A DNA stretch of 38,681 bases from positions 1 to 38,681 of the forward strand of contig NZ_CAFJ01000125.1 in NCBI RefSeq assembly GCF_000239795.1, in the 5' to 3' direction. Positions 9,028 through 16,590 of the stretch are shown here, piece by piece. The position numbers and the translations under genes were made by a program. Below the pieces are notes generated by a model, which had not been told where the DNA came from, ran no database searches, and saw nothing but the letters and a program-made list of their open reading frames with translations. The number at the start of each line of letters is the position of its first letter. Position 1 is the stretch's first letter. This DNA comes from Bradyrhizobium sp. STM 3809 (GTDB lineage: Bacteria; Pseudomonadota; Alphaproteobacteria; Rhizobiales; Xanthobacteraceae).

Positions 9028-9486
9028 TCAGCGGCCCGGCGGCCGGAAATCCTGGTTGCCGAACGGCCTGTCGGTCGGGATGCGGATCGCCACATAGCCG
9101 CGCTCCATCGTCGCGTGGCAGGCGTTGCAGCCCGAGGTCAGCTCGGTCACGGCCGAGGCGAAGCGCTTGTTGTCCTTGGCAGCGATCGCATCGGAAATCG
9201 ACTGAATCGGCTGGCTCAGGGTGGTGACGTTGTCGACAGGCAGCCCCGAATAGAAGCTCGCCGCATCGGCGAGGCTCTGCTTGAGCTGCGCCAGCTCGTA
9301 GGCGGCGAGGTCCCAGTTCTTCGCCTGTCCGGCGAACCACAGCTTGGCGTGCCTCACCTGAACCAGGTTCATGATGTCGCCGAGCCGCGGCAGATACTGG
9401 TCGGCGTTGGACGGCACAGGCGCGACCACCAGCGAGAGCGCCGTTCCGGCGAACACGGTGCCAACCAGCAATTTGCGATAGTTCAT
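9028..9486 (-). CDS. Periplasmic c-type cytochrome with C-terminal CxxCH
   Basis: A 152-residue exported protein. The signal peptide covers about residues 1-28 (ending PVPSNA). The mature part is helical, and the haem-binding motif CNACH is at residues 120-124. One CxxCH near the C-terminus of a helical protein fits the cytochrome c'/c556 layout. The electron partner is unknown. A FixK-type box sits 73 bases upstream of the ATG, which suggests induction at low oxygen. The ABC-F gene starts 99 bases downstream on the same strand and could be co-transcribed. The ATG at 9486 was chosen because the signal peptide starts there. Confidence 0.8.
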   Translation of the reverse strand: MNYRKLLVGTVFAGTALSLVVAPVPSNADQYLPRLGDIMNLVQVRHAKLWFAGQAKNWDLAAYELAQLKQSLADAASFYSGLPVDNVTTLSQPIQSISDAIAAKDNKRFASAVTELTSGCNACHATMERGYVAIRIPTDRPFGNQDFRPPGR

Positions 9487-9558
9487 CCGACACTCCGCTT
9501 CCAAGATCTGTCTCTCGGCCGTCCAAGCGACACATACCGCCGCGGTCGAGGGCCGGAC

Positions 9559-9572
9559 TTGCGATCGATCAA
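9559..9572 (-). promoter_or_regulatory. FixK/FNR-type box upstream of the cytochrome
   Basis: The palindrome reads TTGATCGATCGCAA on the minus strand and TTGCGATCGATCAA on the plus strand. It fits the Bradyrhizobium FixK2 consensus TTG(A/C)-N6-(T/G)CAA on both strands. Its centre is about 80 bases before the cytochrome ATG. A class II position (-41.5) would put the transcript start near 9524, with TATGTG (9536-9531) as a plausible -10. Confidence 0.5.
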
Positions 9573-9618
9573 GATGGACTTGGGGAGTTCGCAGCAGACG
9601 CAGCGTGCTCACAAACGA

Positions 9619-9652
9619 ATGATCCGCCGGAGCGGCTGCTCCGGCGGATCAT
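9619..9652 (-). terminator. glnII terminator hairpin
   Basis: ATGATCCGCCGGAGC (9619-9633) pairs perfectly with GCTCCGGCGGATCAT (9638-9652) around a 4-base loop. On the minus strand it starts 38 bases after the glnII stop, and a T-rich stretch (TCGTTTGT) follows. Confidence 0.8.
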
Positions 9653-9690
9653 CACGTCAGCCCCGGCCCCGGGGTGTTGTGTTCGGCGTC

Positions 9691-10725
9691 TCAGGCTGCG
9701 GCTTTCGCGCCGGTCGGAACCGTCGCGATCGTCTTCAGGACCTGAGACGCGATCTGGTAGGGGTCGCCCTGCGAGTTCGGACGGCGGTCTTCCAGATAGC
9801 CCTTGTAGGCGTTGTTGACGAACGAGTGCGGCACGCGGATCGAGGCACCACGGTCGGCAACACCCCAGCTGAAGGTGTCGATCGAGGCGGTCTCGTGCTT
9901 GCCGGTCAGACGCATGTGGTTGTCCGGACCGTACACGGCGATGTGGTCGGCACGGGCCTCCTTGAAGGCGTCCATGAGCTTCTCGAAGTACTCCTTGCCG
10001 CCGACTTCGCGCATGTACTTGGTCGAGAAGTTGCAGTGCATGCCCGAGCCGTTCCAGTCGGTGTCACCGAGCGGCTTGCAGTGGAACTCGATGTCGATGC
10101 CGTACTTCTCGGTGAGACGCAGCATCAGGTAGCGGGCCATCCACATCTGGTCGGCCGCGGTGCGCGAGCCCTTACCGAACACCTGGAATTCCCACTGGCC
10201 CTTCGCCACCTCGGCGTTGATGCCTTCGTGGTTGATGCCGGCCGCGAGGCAGAGGTCGAGATGCTCCTCGACGATCTTGCGGGCGACATCGCCGACGTTC
10301 TTGAACCCGACGCCGGTGTAGTACGGACCTTGCGGAGCCGGATAGCCATACTCGGGGAAGCCGAGCGGACGGCCGTCCTTGTAGAAGAAGTACTCCTGCT
10401 CGAAACCGAACCATGCATCCGGATCGTCCAGGATGGTGGCGCGGGCGTTCGACGGATGCGGGGTCTTGCCGTCCGGCATCATGACTTCGCACATCACCAG
10501 CACGCCATTGGTGCGGGCGGCGTCGGGATACACGGCGACCGGCTTCAGCACGCAGTCGGAGCTATGGCCTTCGGCCTGCATCGTCGACGAGCCGTCGAAG
10601 CCCCAAAGAGGCAGCTGTTCCAGGGTCGGGAAGGAGGAAAATTCCTTGATCTGTGTCTTGCCGCGCAAATTCGGCACCGGCTTGTAGCCGTCGAGCCAGA
10701 TGTACTCGAGCTTGTATTTCGTCAT
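9691..10725 (-). CDS. glnII: Glutamine synthetase type II
   Basis: A 344-residue enzyme that makes glutamine from glutamate, ammonia and ATP in the cytosol. It begins MTKYKLEYIWLDGYKPVPNL and has the GSII hallmarks WGFDGSSTMQAEG, GFEQEYFF (metal-binding Glu), GSGMHCNFSTKYMRE and DRGASIRVP. The length fits the eukaryote-like GSII found in rhizobia beside GlnA (GSI). It lacks the adenylylation site of GSI, so control is through transcription and translation. A sigma-54 promoter and a divergent gstI-like gene lie upstream and a strong hairpin lies downstream. The ATG at 10725 has AGAGAGG just upstream. Confidence 0.97.
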   Translation of the reverse strand: MTKYKLEYIWLDGYKPVPNLRGKTQIKEFSSFPTLEQLPLWGFDGSSTMQAEGHSSDCVLKPVAVYPDAARTNGVLVMCEVMMPDGKTPHPSNARATILDDPDAWFGFEQEYFFYKDGRPLGFPEYGYPAPQGPYYTGVGFKNVGDVARKIVEEHLDLCLAAGINHEGINAEVAKGQWEFQVFGKGSRTAADQMWMARYLMLRLTEKYGIDIEFHCKPLGDTDWNGSGMHCNFSTKYMREVGGKEYFEKLMDAFKEARADHIAVYGPDNHMRLTGKHETASIDTFSWGVADRGASIRVPHSFVNNAYKGYLEDRRPNSQGDPYQIASQVLKTIATVPTGAKAAA

Positions 10726-11268
10726 TGAGCCTCTCTGTCTTATCGAAAGGTGGGAGCCCAGCAATCGAAGGCTCCCCGCTTACCCGGCCACGATCGGCCA
10801 GCGCACTCTTAAGCAGGGAACGTGCCAAGTCCCGCGACGTCCCGCCGCATCCGACCGCGCCGATTCCGTCACTCCGGGATGGAACTCGCTCGGTGTCCAG
10901 GTGCGGCAAAGCAGCGCGCCCGGGATTGCACGGAGCGCATGGCCGGACGTTTCGTGCGCCCAAAACCCGCTTGATTTCTTGGCATTTGCGGCGCCGCGCA
11001 AAACGGCGCGCGCAACAGCTCAGCAGTTCCCGGACATTTTCGAAAAGCTTTGGCCCAGGCCGTCGCAACCTTCGATCGGGCCCAAGCGTTAATCACCCCA
11101 ACGTTGCTTCGCAGGAGGCAGAACGGCATTTGCCTTCAAAATGCGCAGCTTGTGATTTCGTTTTGATCATATTGCATTGCTGGGGGCAGCCGCCGATATC
11201 GAAGTTGTAACCACCCGAGAACGAGTCGGGCGCACCATGGGTTGTGATCCGACGGGAAGGAGAATGCG
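10726..11268. promoter_or_regulatory. glnII-gstI divergent control region
   Basis: This 543-base gap has no gene I can support. It separates glnII (leftward) from the gstI-like gene (rightward) and contains the sigma-54 promoter for glnII. I looked for NtrC enhancer pairs of the GCACY-N5-RGTGC type and found none I would defend. A short inverted repeat, GCGCCG (10991-10996) with CGGCGC (11004-11009), lies roughly 200 bases upstream of the promoter. The part nearest gstI is noticeably AT-richer (about 11140-11180). Confidence 0.6.
10811..10828 (-). promoter_or_regulatory. Sigma-54 (RpoN) promoter of glnII
   Basis: The minus strand reads TTGGCACGTTCCCTGCTT. The invariant GG (-24) and GC (-12) are separated by exactly 10 bases, and TTGGCACG is the consensus -24 box. 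Transcription would start near 10801, giving a leader of about 75 bases. RpoN/NtrC control of rhizobial glnII is established, which supports the call. Confidence 0.88.
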
Positions 11269-11454
11269 ATGGACACGAACGTGAAGGAGGGATCCGCCAG
11301 GATCTATCAATTCCCACGCGGCGGACGGGCAAGCCTTGCACCGCGTCTTGGCGAGACGCGGCAGATCGCTCCGTCCTTGCAGCCCACCATCTGCAGCGGC
11401 AGCTGGTATCATGACGAGGCGATCCAGGAAGCCAAACCGGCGTGGGATCGCTGA
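11269..11454 (+). CDS. gstI: DUF2735 small protein, GstI-like inhibitor of GSII expression
   Basis: A 61-residue protein containing SARIYQFPRGGRASL near the start and SGSWYHDEAIQEA near the end, both typical of DUF2735. In Rhizobium leguminosarum a small gene divergent from glnII, gstI, encodes a peptide of similar size that inhibits glnII translation. Position, orientation and size here match that arrangement. The equation of DUF2735 with GstI is from memory, so the symbol is provisional. GGAAGGAG lies six bases before the ATG. It would lower GSII synthesis under nitrogen sufficiency. Confidence 0.7.
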   Translation: MDTNVKEGSARIYQFPRGGRASLAPRLGETRQIAPSLQPTICSGSWYHDEAIQEAKPAWDR

Positions 11455-11545
11455 TGTCGACAAGTCCGATGACGAACCTGGCGCGCTGCTGCTGAAGGGT
11501 CGGACCGATGAGGTTCCGGCCCTTTTGCTTTCCTGCGCCACTCGG

Positions 11546-11860
11546 TCAGAGTGTCTCGCACACCGTCGCTGGACGCCGGGCATGGCGGATCAAGGTGCGG
11601 CCGTCCTTGGTGATCGTCAGCATCACGCCCGCCCCTGAGTAGCGACGTCCAGACAGCGCGAGTCTCCGGGCCAGCGTCACCTCGCCGCCGTCGATCTGCA
11701 GGAAGGCACGCGCGTCCTGCGGATAGAATCCGACGATGAAGTGCGTGCCGTCTGCGCAGCGATAGCTGGCGACGGACTGAGCGCGACCGGACTCGATCGC
11801 AGCCAAAAGTCCGATCGCCATCCAAATGGCCGAGATCACCGACGTCCAGATCAACCGCAT
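11546..11860 (-). CDS. MliC-family lysozyme inhibitor
   Basis: A 104-residue exported protein. The signal peptide covers roughly residues 1-27 (ending ESGRAQ). The mature domain begins with VASYRCADGTHFIVGFY, followed by RAFLQIDGGEVTLARRL and SGAGVMLTITKDGRTLIRH, the pattern of the MliC/PliC fold, with Cys near each end for a disulfide. The family inhibits c-type lysozymes in the periplasm or outer membrane. There is no lipobox Cys at the cleavage site, so it is probably a soluble periplasmic (PliC-like) form. The start region faces the phosphatase gene, with less than 100 bases between the two starts. Confidence 0.8.
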   Translation of the reverse strand: MRLIWTSVISAIWMAIGLLAAIESGRAQSVASYRCADGTHFIVGFYPQDARAFLQIDGGEVTLARRLALSGRRYSGAGVMLTITKDGRTLIRHARRPATVCETL

Positions 11861-11957
11861 CGCATTCCCCCGTCCGATCCTTATAGTGCGGCCGGAGACC
11901 GGGAAACCGCCACGGAGCGGGTTTCACACAGGCCCGCTGATGACCTACATTCGGCTC

Positions 11958-12713
11958 ATGTCCAATGTCCCGCTGTCTCACCCTGCCCGCCACCTCGGCC
12001 TCCAAGGCGCCAGCAACTTCAGGGATCTCGGCGGATATCCCAGCCGCGACGGGCGCCACGTGCGCTGGCGCCAGATCTTCCGCTCCAACCATCTCGGCCG
12101 GCTGACGGAAGCGGACGCGGCGGCCGTCCGCCAGCTCGGCGTCCGCACCGCCCTCGACTTCCGCGGCAGCGAGGAACGGACTGCCGGGCTCTGCGCCATC
12201 GCCGAGATCAGCGTCCACAGCCTGCCGATCGAGCCGAGCGTCGTCCCCGCCCTGCGCGAGCGCTGGGCAATGGGACGACTGACGGCGGATGATGCCCTGG
12301 AGCGGATGCGCGACTCCTATCGCAACTACATCCGCCGCCACACGCCGCGCTTTCGCGCGCTGTTCGATCACCTGCTCGGCGACCACGCGCCGCTGGTGAT
12401 CCATTGCACGGCCGGCAAGGACCGCACCGGTGTCGCCTGCGCGCTCGTGCTTGCCGCGCTCGACGTGGACGACGACATCATCCTGGGCGACTACCTGCTC
12501 ACCAATCAGTACTTCCGGCGTGATGCAGCTGCGCATTCCGAGCTTCCGCAGGACGTGCTCGAGGCCATCGGGACGGTGCACGCATCGTTCCTGGCAGCCG
12601 CCCTCGAGACGGTGCGCGAAGAGTATGGAGACCTCGAAGCCTATCTGCGCGATGGGCTGGGCATCGACGGAGCCGCCCGGACCACCCTGCAACGGCGTTA
12701 CCTCACCGCGTGA
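11958..12713 (+). CDS. Tyrosine-phosphatase-like protein (DSP-type)
   Basis: A 251-residue cytosolic protein. The P-loop is VIHCTAGKDRTG with nucleophile Cys150 and the Arg six residues later (C-x5-R). The N-terminal block GASNFRDLGGYPSRDGR and WRQIFRSNHLGRLTEAD is typical of the bacterial tyrosine-phosphatase family related to MptpB. Members dephosphorylate phosphotyrosine or phosphoinositides; the substrate here is unknown. The start is uncertain: ATGs at 11940 and 11958 both lack a good ribosome site, and conserved sequence starts after the second. It ends two bases before the stop of the convergent gene. Confidence 0.85.
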   Translation: MSNVPLSHPARHLGLQGASNFRDLGGYPSRDGRHVRWRQIFRSNHLGRLTEADAAAVRQLGVRTALDFRGSEERTAGLCAIAEISVHSLPIEPSVVPALRERWAMGRLTADDALERMRDSYRNYIRRHTPRFRALFDHLLGDHAPLVIHCTAGKDRTGVACALVLAALDVDDDIILGDYLLTNQYFRRDAAAHSELPQDVLEAIGTVHASFLAAALETVREEYGDLEAYLRDGLGIDGAARTTLQRRYLTA

Positions 12714-12715
12714 GG

Positions 12716-13420
12716 TCAGTCCGGCAGCTTGGTCCGTTGCACCGAGACCACCCGCGCCGCGGCCGAGGACTTGATCGTCTTGACGATGAGCTCGACACGG
12801 AAGCCGAATGCCGGCTCCTCGCTTTTCGGGATGAACAGGATCGCCGCGAAGCCGAGGCGACCGTCATTATCGAGCTTGACGGGGAGATCCTCGCGGACTC
12901 GAAACACCCGCCCTTTCGCGGCCGGCGTCGATATCTTTGCCCGCACGGCTCGCTCGACCAGGTCATGCAGATCCAGGATGACGGTGTCGGCATCGCCGAC
13001 GGCGTAAAAGCGAAACGAGTCGGTGTCCCAGCGGCTGTTCGCGACCTCGACGACCGTGCGGCTGTCGGGTGACCATGCCGCAAGCAGATCATAGCGATTG
13101 GCCCGCATCTCGCCGGTGGCCCAATAGGTGCCGCCGAGCCGGCCGAGCACGGTGCCCTCCGGCAGCCTGACCAGCACATTCTCGACTTCGCCAGCAGGCT
13201 CGGCCTGCGCTGCCGGCAAACCTGCCGCGGTGCGCCAGCCAAAGGCGAGCTTCCCGGACGGCGAAATCGTCTCAGGAAAAACGCGGAGCGCCTCCTTGCC
13301 ATCGCCGCAGACGAAGCCTCGTTGCGGGTCCGGCACGCAGCCAGCCCGGGCTGCTGTGCAAGGGGCAAGCGCAAGCAGGCTGACAATGGCGACGATCAGA
13401 GCCCGATTCATGGTGGCCAT
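12716..13420 (-). CDS. Exported protein of unknown function
   Basis: A 234-residue protein with a signal peptide (RALIVAIVSLLALAPCTAARA). The mature part begins with two Cys (GCVPDPQRGFVCGDG) that could form a disulfide. It is beta-rich, with phrases such as GKLAFGWRT, LAAWSPDSRTVVEV and WDTDSFRFYAVGD that recall WD40/YncE-like propeller blades, but it is too short for a full propeller. I do not recognise a family. Two in-frame ATGs (13420, 13411) are possible, and neither has a clear ribosome site. Confidence 0.7.
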   Translation of the reverse strand: MATMNRALIVAIVSLLALAPCTAARAGCVPDPQRGFVCGDGKEALRVFPETISPSGKLAFGWRTAAGLPAAQAEPAGEVENVLVRLPEGTVLGRLGGTYWATGEMRANRYDLLAAWSPDSRTVVEVANSRWDTDSFRFYAVGDADTVILDLHDLVERAVRAKISTPAAKGRVFRVREDLPVKLDNDGRLGFAAILFIPKSEEPAFGFRVELIVKTIKSSAAARVVSVQRTKLPD

Positions 13421-13497
13421 GTTAGCCGTGGCAATCGTGCAACGCACGCCGCATCTCGCGCGATCGGGCTCGCACGACCCGTGTTCGTGCGACCGAC

Positions 13498-13716
13498 TCA
13501 AGCCGCTTCGATATCGGCACTCTCGGCGGCTTCCAACGCATCGAGATCGGCGATGACCTCCTCGAACGCGGAAATCGCCTGCTGCACGGCCGCAATCTGC
13601 ATCAGCTCCCAGCCACTGACCGGGCCATTACGGTTCTGCAAGGCGACCACGAGGTCGCGCCGCTGCTCTTTCAACTGCACCAGCGGCAAACCATGGTCCG
13701 GCAGATGTCTCATCAT
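13498..13716 (-). CDS. Small acidic helical protein, unknown
   Basis: A 72-residue soluble protein. Its N-terminal part is MMRHLPDHGLPLVQLKEQRR and its C-terminus is strongly acidic (FEEVIADLDALEAAESADIEAA). Predicted to be mostly helical. No family recognised. GGAG lies seven bases before the ATG pair at 13716. It lies between two other leftward genes with gaps of about 80 bases on each side. Confidence 0.55.
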   Translation of the reverse strand: MMRHLPDHGLPLVQLKEQRRDLVVALQNRNGPVSGWELMQIAAVQQAISAFEEVIADLDALEAAESADIEAA

Positions 13717-13800
13717 GACAAAGCTCCAACGCCCGATAGGTGGCATTGGACAAAGCTAGCCGGTCACGCTGGTGATCGGCTTACGAAACTCCGGCAAATT

Positions 13801-14502
13801 TTATCGATCCGCCAGCTGCGCCGGACTCGCCATCATGGCGCCGGCAAGGACCTCGCTCAGCTTCGCCGTCGCGGCTTCGCTCATATGCAGGCGGTCCCCA
13901 TGACCGTCATCCAGATCTGACAGCAACACGCCCGCGTCGCACCAGCCCTTCATCAGTCCCCAGCGTCCGAACAGATTGACACCTGCCTCGGAGGTGACCT
14001 GCTCGATCCGCCGCTGCATGTCGCCGGCGCGCTCCAGCCGGTCGGGCCTGCCGACGATCGCAAACGTGTATTGCAGGTCCATGACGATCACGTCGACCTC
14101 CAGCCGGGCCAGCCAGCCGAGACCGACGCGAAGCGCCGTCTCCACCTCGTCGAAGCTGGTGGTCTCATAGCGGTAGACCGCGTTGGCGCCGATCTGCCAG
14201 ATCACCAGCGACGGCTGTTCGGCGATCACGTCCGGCTCGAACCTCGACAGCTCCTCGGGAGCCTCCTGTCCGGAGATGCCGCGATTGATGACATCGATCA
14301 GACGGCCGAAATTGGCTTTGCTCAGCTTCTGCTCGAGCCGCGCCGGAAATGCCACGATGTCATTGGTGCCCGCGGTCTAGGATGAGCCGAGCGCCACCAC
14401 GCGAGTCTTGCGCTGCGCCGTGAGACTCTGGCGGAAACGGCTGAGTGGATGACGAAACGTGACGGAAATGTCCGGAAAACTGACCGAGTTTGTCGTGGTC
14501 AT
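13801..14502 (-). pseudogene. SGNH/GDSL hydrolase gene interrupted by an in-frame TAG
   Basis: Read from the ATG at 14502 (GAGGTG just upstream), the frame runs 41 codons to TRVVALGSS, meets TAG at 14379-14377, and continues in the same frame as TAGTNDIVAFPARLEQ to a natural stop at 13801. LGSS-x-TAG is SGNH block I, so the amber codon sits right after the catalytic Ser. Later parts fit the family: PSLVIWQIGANAV (block with Gly/Asn), VIVMDLQY, and a C-terminal DGHGDRLHMSE with the Asp-x-x-His-like end. Without the stop the product is about 233 residues. A single TCG-to-TAG change would explain it. A shorter product from a GTG at 14355 would lack the nucleophile. Sequence error remains possible. 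Confidence 0.8.
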
Positions 14503-14633
14503 GGTCACCTCGGGCGAACCACGTTGTGTGATCGCCATTCCATGCCGCGGCTGCACCGCCATTGCAACTCAACGGCTTGGCCATAGTATAACAGGTGACG
14601 CTGTGGGGCGCGTGAACGGGGATCAGGGACGGA

Positions 14634-15314
14634 ATGAACGGAGCTGTGATTGTCATTACGGGGGCGCAGGGAGCGCTCGGGCGCAGCGTTGCCGATCTGG
14701 CGCTGGCACGCGGCGCGCATGTCGCCGGGATCGATCATGCTCAGGCCGAAATCCCCGCCAGCGACGACCGCATCGAGCTCGGCGGCGTCGACCTGTCCGA
14801 TCCCGAGCAGGCCAAGGTCGCAATCGACTCGGTGGCCGCGCATTTCGGCACCCTGGACGCCCTGATCAACATCGCCGGCGCGTTTGCGTTCGAGAATGCC
14901 GCCGACGGCGACGACAGCGTGTGGGAAAGGATGCACGCGCGCAACCTGATGACGGCGCTGCACGCCTCCCGCGCCGCGATCCCGCATCTGGTTCGCTCCA
15001 GCACCGGCCGGATCGTCAATATCGGCGCCATGGGCGCGCTCCAGGCCGGCGCCGGCATGGGGCCATATGCCGCGTCGAAGTCGGGCGTCCATCGCCTGAC
15101 GGAGGCGCTGGCGGCGGAATGGAAGGGCAAGATCACCGTCAACGCGGTGCTGCCCTCCACGATCGACACGCCGGCCAACCGCGCCAGCATGCCGAAGGCC
15201 GATTTCGACAAATGGGTGACCCCGCAGGAACTCGCGGAGGTGATCCTGTTCCTGGCCAGCGATGCTGCAAGCGGCGTCACCGGCGCCTTGATACCGGTCG
15301 CGGGTCGCATGTAG
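14634..15314 (+). CDS. QDPR-like short-chain dehydrogenase
   Basis: A 226-residue cytosolic NAD(P)H-dependent oxidoreductase of the SDR superfamily. The nucleotide-binding TGAQGALG is at residues 9-16. NIAG follows at mid-protein, and the active-site pair is Tyr145 and Lys149 (YAASK). The usual catalytic Ser is Ala132 (NIGAMGAL). That substitution, together with LPSTIDTPANRASMPKADF near the end, resembles dihydropteridine reductase (QDPR), which also lacks the Ser. The substrate is therefore possibly a quinonoid pterin or similar, by inference. It is divergent from the broken SGNH gene. Confidence 0.85.
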   Translation: MNGAVIVITGAQGALGRSVADLALARGAHVAGIDHAQAEIPASDDRIELGGVDLSDPEQAKVAIDSVAAHFGTLDALINIAGAFAFENAADGDDSVWERMHARNLMTALHASRAAIPHLVRSSTGRIVNIGAMGALQAGAGMGPYAASKSGVHRLTEALAAEWKGKITVNAVLPSTIDTPANRASMPKADFDKWVTPQELAEVILFLASDAASGVTGALIPVAGRM

Positions 15315-15406
15315 CGGCGCGAGCGGTCACGATCCCGAGTTGGCGCTGACATCCTGCGGCGCATGGGGCTAGACTCACCTGCCTGAGTCGCAACGATGGA
15401 CGGCCC

Positions 15407-16105
15407 TTGGAAACCGCGCTGTATCTTCCCGTCAAACGCTTCCTCGAAAAGCTGGGCTTTTCGGCCAAGGGAGAAGTCGGCGGCTGCGACGTGGTGGCGC
15501 TGAAGGGCGATGATCCGCCGATCGTCGTCATCTGCGAGCTAAAGCAGGCCTTCAACCTCGAACTGCTGCTGCAGGCCGTCGATCGCGCCGGCGCGTGCGA
15601 CGAGGTGTGGGTCGCCGCCAGCCTGTCGGTCCGCGGCAAGGGACGCGAGAGCGATGCGCGCTACCGCAATCTCTGCCGCCGGCTCGGCTTCGGCATGCTG
15701 GGCGTGACCGCCAGCGGACAAGTCGAGGTACTGGTGCCGCCGCCGACGACAGCGCCGCGCAAGAATCCGAAGAAGCGATCGCGCCTCGTCATCGAGCACC
15801 AGAAGCGCAAGGGCGACCCGGCCGCTGGCGGCTCGACCCGAGCGCCGATCATGACCGCGTATCGGCAGCAGGCGCTCGCCTGCGCCTCGGCGCTGTCAGC
15901 CGGCCCCAAACGCGTCCGCGAGCTGCGCCCGCAGATTCCGGATGCCGCGAAAATCCTTCAGCGCAACGTCTATGGCTGGTTCGACCGGGCCGAGCGCGGC
16001 GTCTACACCCTCACGACAGCCGGGCACGCGGCCTTGCGCCGCTGGCCCCAGGATATCCACATGACGACGGCACCGTTGCCGGATCGCGACATGGTGAATG
16101 CATAG
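15407..16105 (+). CDS. DUF2161 protein, PD-(D/E)xK nuclease fold
   Basis: A 232-residue soluble protein. The N-terminal domain has GGCDVVALKG followed by IVVICELKQAFN, a D...ExK arrangement of the restriction-endonuclease-like fold, and AVDRAGACDEVWVA. This matches DUF2161 (annotated as putative phosphodiesterase). After a basic linker (PRKNPKKRSR) the C-terminal part (about 145-220) looks like a winged helix with ILQRNVYGWFDRAERGVYTL. A DNA- or RNA-directed role is likely; no partner methylase or helicase adjoins it. A TTG start at 15407 is used; I see no better in-frame ATG. Confidence 0.8.
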   Translation: METALYLPVKRFLEKLGFSAKGEVGGCDVVALKGDDPPIVVICELKQAFNLELLLQAVDRAGACDEVWVAASLSVRGKGRESDARYRNLCRRLGFGMLGVTASGQVEVLVPPPTTAPRKNPKKRSRLVIEHQKRKGDPAAGGSTRAPIMTAYRQQALACASALSAGPKRVRELRPQIPDAAKILQRNVYGWFDRAERGVYTLTTAGHAALRRWPQDIHMTTAPLPDRDMVNA

Positions 16106-16182
16106 CTGGCCTGCCACGCGGAATTCATATTGCAATGCAACAATCCTGCTTCTAGGTATCCGGGACGATTCACGAGGCCCCC

Positions 16183-16485
16183 ATGAGCGAAGATTGGAAC
16201 ACCAAGTACGGTCCGCGTCGCGTCAGGCGTGATCCCCCGACTCTGGAGGAGGCGATCTTCGCGGCATCCGGCATCACCGACGACGTCCAGGCCCAGGCCG
16301 AGATCGCGTCGGCCCTGATGGGCCTGCCGCTCGAGCAGGTGCTGCCCGAGGTCAAGAAGGCCGTGCGCGTCGCCGCGCGCACCAACACCCGCGTCATCAC
16401 CGCCGATCAGGGCACGCAGCAGCGCGCTGTCGTGGTCGAGCGCCGCACCGTGCGTCGCTTCAACTTCGACAAGCGGACCGCCTGA
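16183..16485 (+). CDS. Conserved hypothetical protein
   Basis: A 100-residue basic soluble protein that begins MSEDWNTKYGPRRVRRDPP. A helical middle contains TLEEAIFAASGITDD and a Leu/Glu-rich stretch, and the C-terminus is rich in Arg/Val (VVVERRTVRRFNF). No signal peptide, membrane helix or known domain. It follows the DUF2161 gene by 77 bases and ends before a strong bidirectional hairpin. I do not recognise the family; its clear coding character and start context make it a real gene. Confidence 0.7.
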   Translation: MSEDWNTKYGPRRVRRDPPTLEEAIFAASGITDDVQAQAEIASALMGLPLEQVLPEVKKAVRVAARTNTRVITADQGTQQRAVVVERRTVRRFNFDKRTA

Positions 16486-16527
16486 GCAGCGTCGGCACGC
16501 GCGCCGACAGGCCGACCTCAAGCAGAT

Positions 16528-16574
16528 CAAACGAGAAGGCGCGGCAGCCGATCGCTGTCGCGCCTTCTCGTTTG
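16528..16574. terminator. Bidirectional terminator
   Basis: CAAACGAGAAGGCGCG (16528-16543) pairs perfectly over 16 bp with CGCGCCTTCTCGTTTG (16559-16574). Five more near-pairs inside (GCAGC/GCTGT) leave a 5-base loop. It lies between the convergent stops at 16485 and 16591. The TTCTCGTTTG end is T-rich on each strand, as expected for a shared intrinsic terminator. Confidence 0.88.
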
Positions 16575-16590
16575 TGAATGGCGGCGCGCC

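Noticed and set aside
7330..10728. A long plus-strand open frame across the ABC-F, cytochrome and glnII genes
   Set aside because: It is the shadow of three well-supported minus-strand genes and has no recognisable domain.
10830..11100. NtrC enhancer sites upstream of glnII
   Set aside because: Only poor matches to GCACY-N5-RGTGC were found. NtrC control is likely from the sigma-54 promoter but I cannot place the sites.
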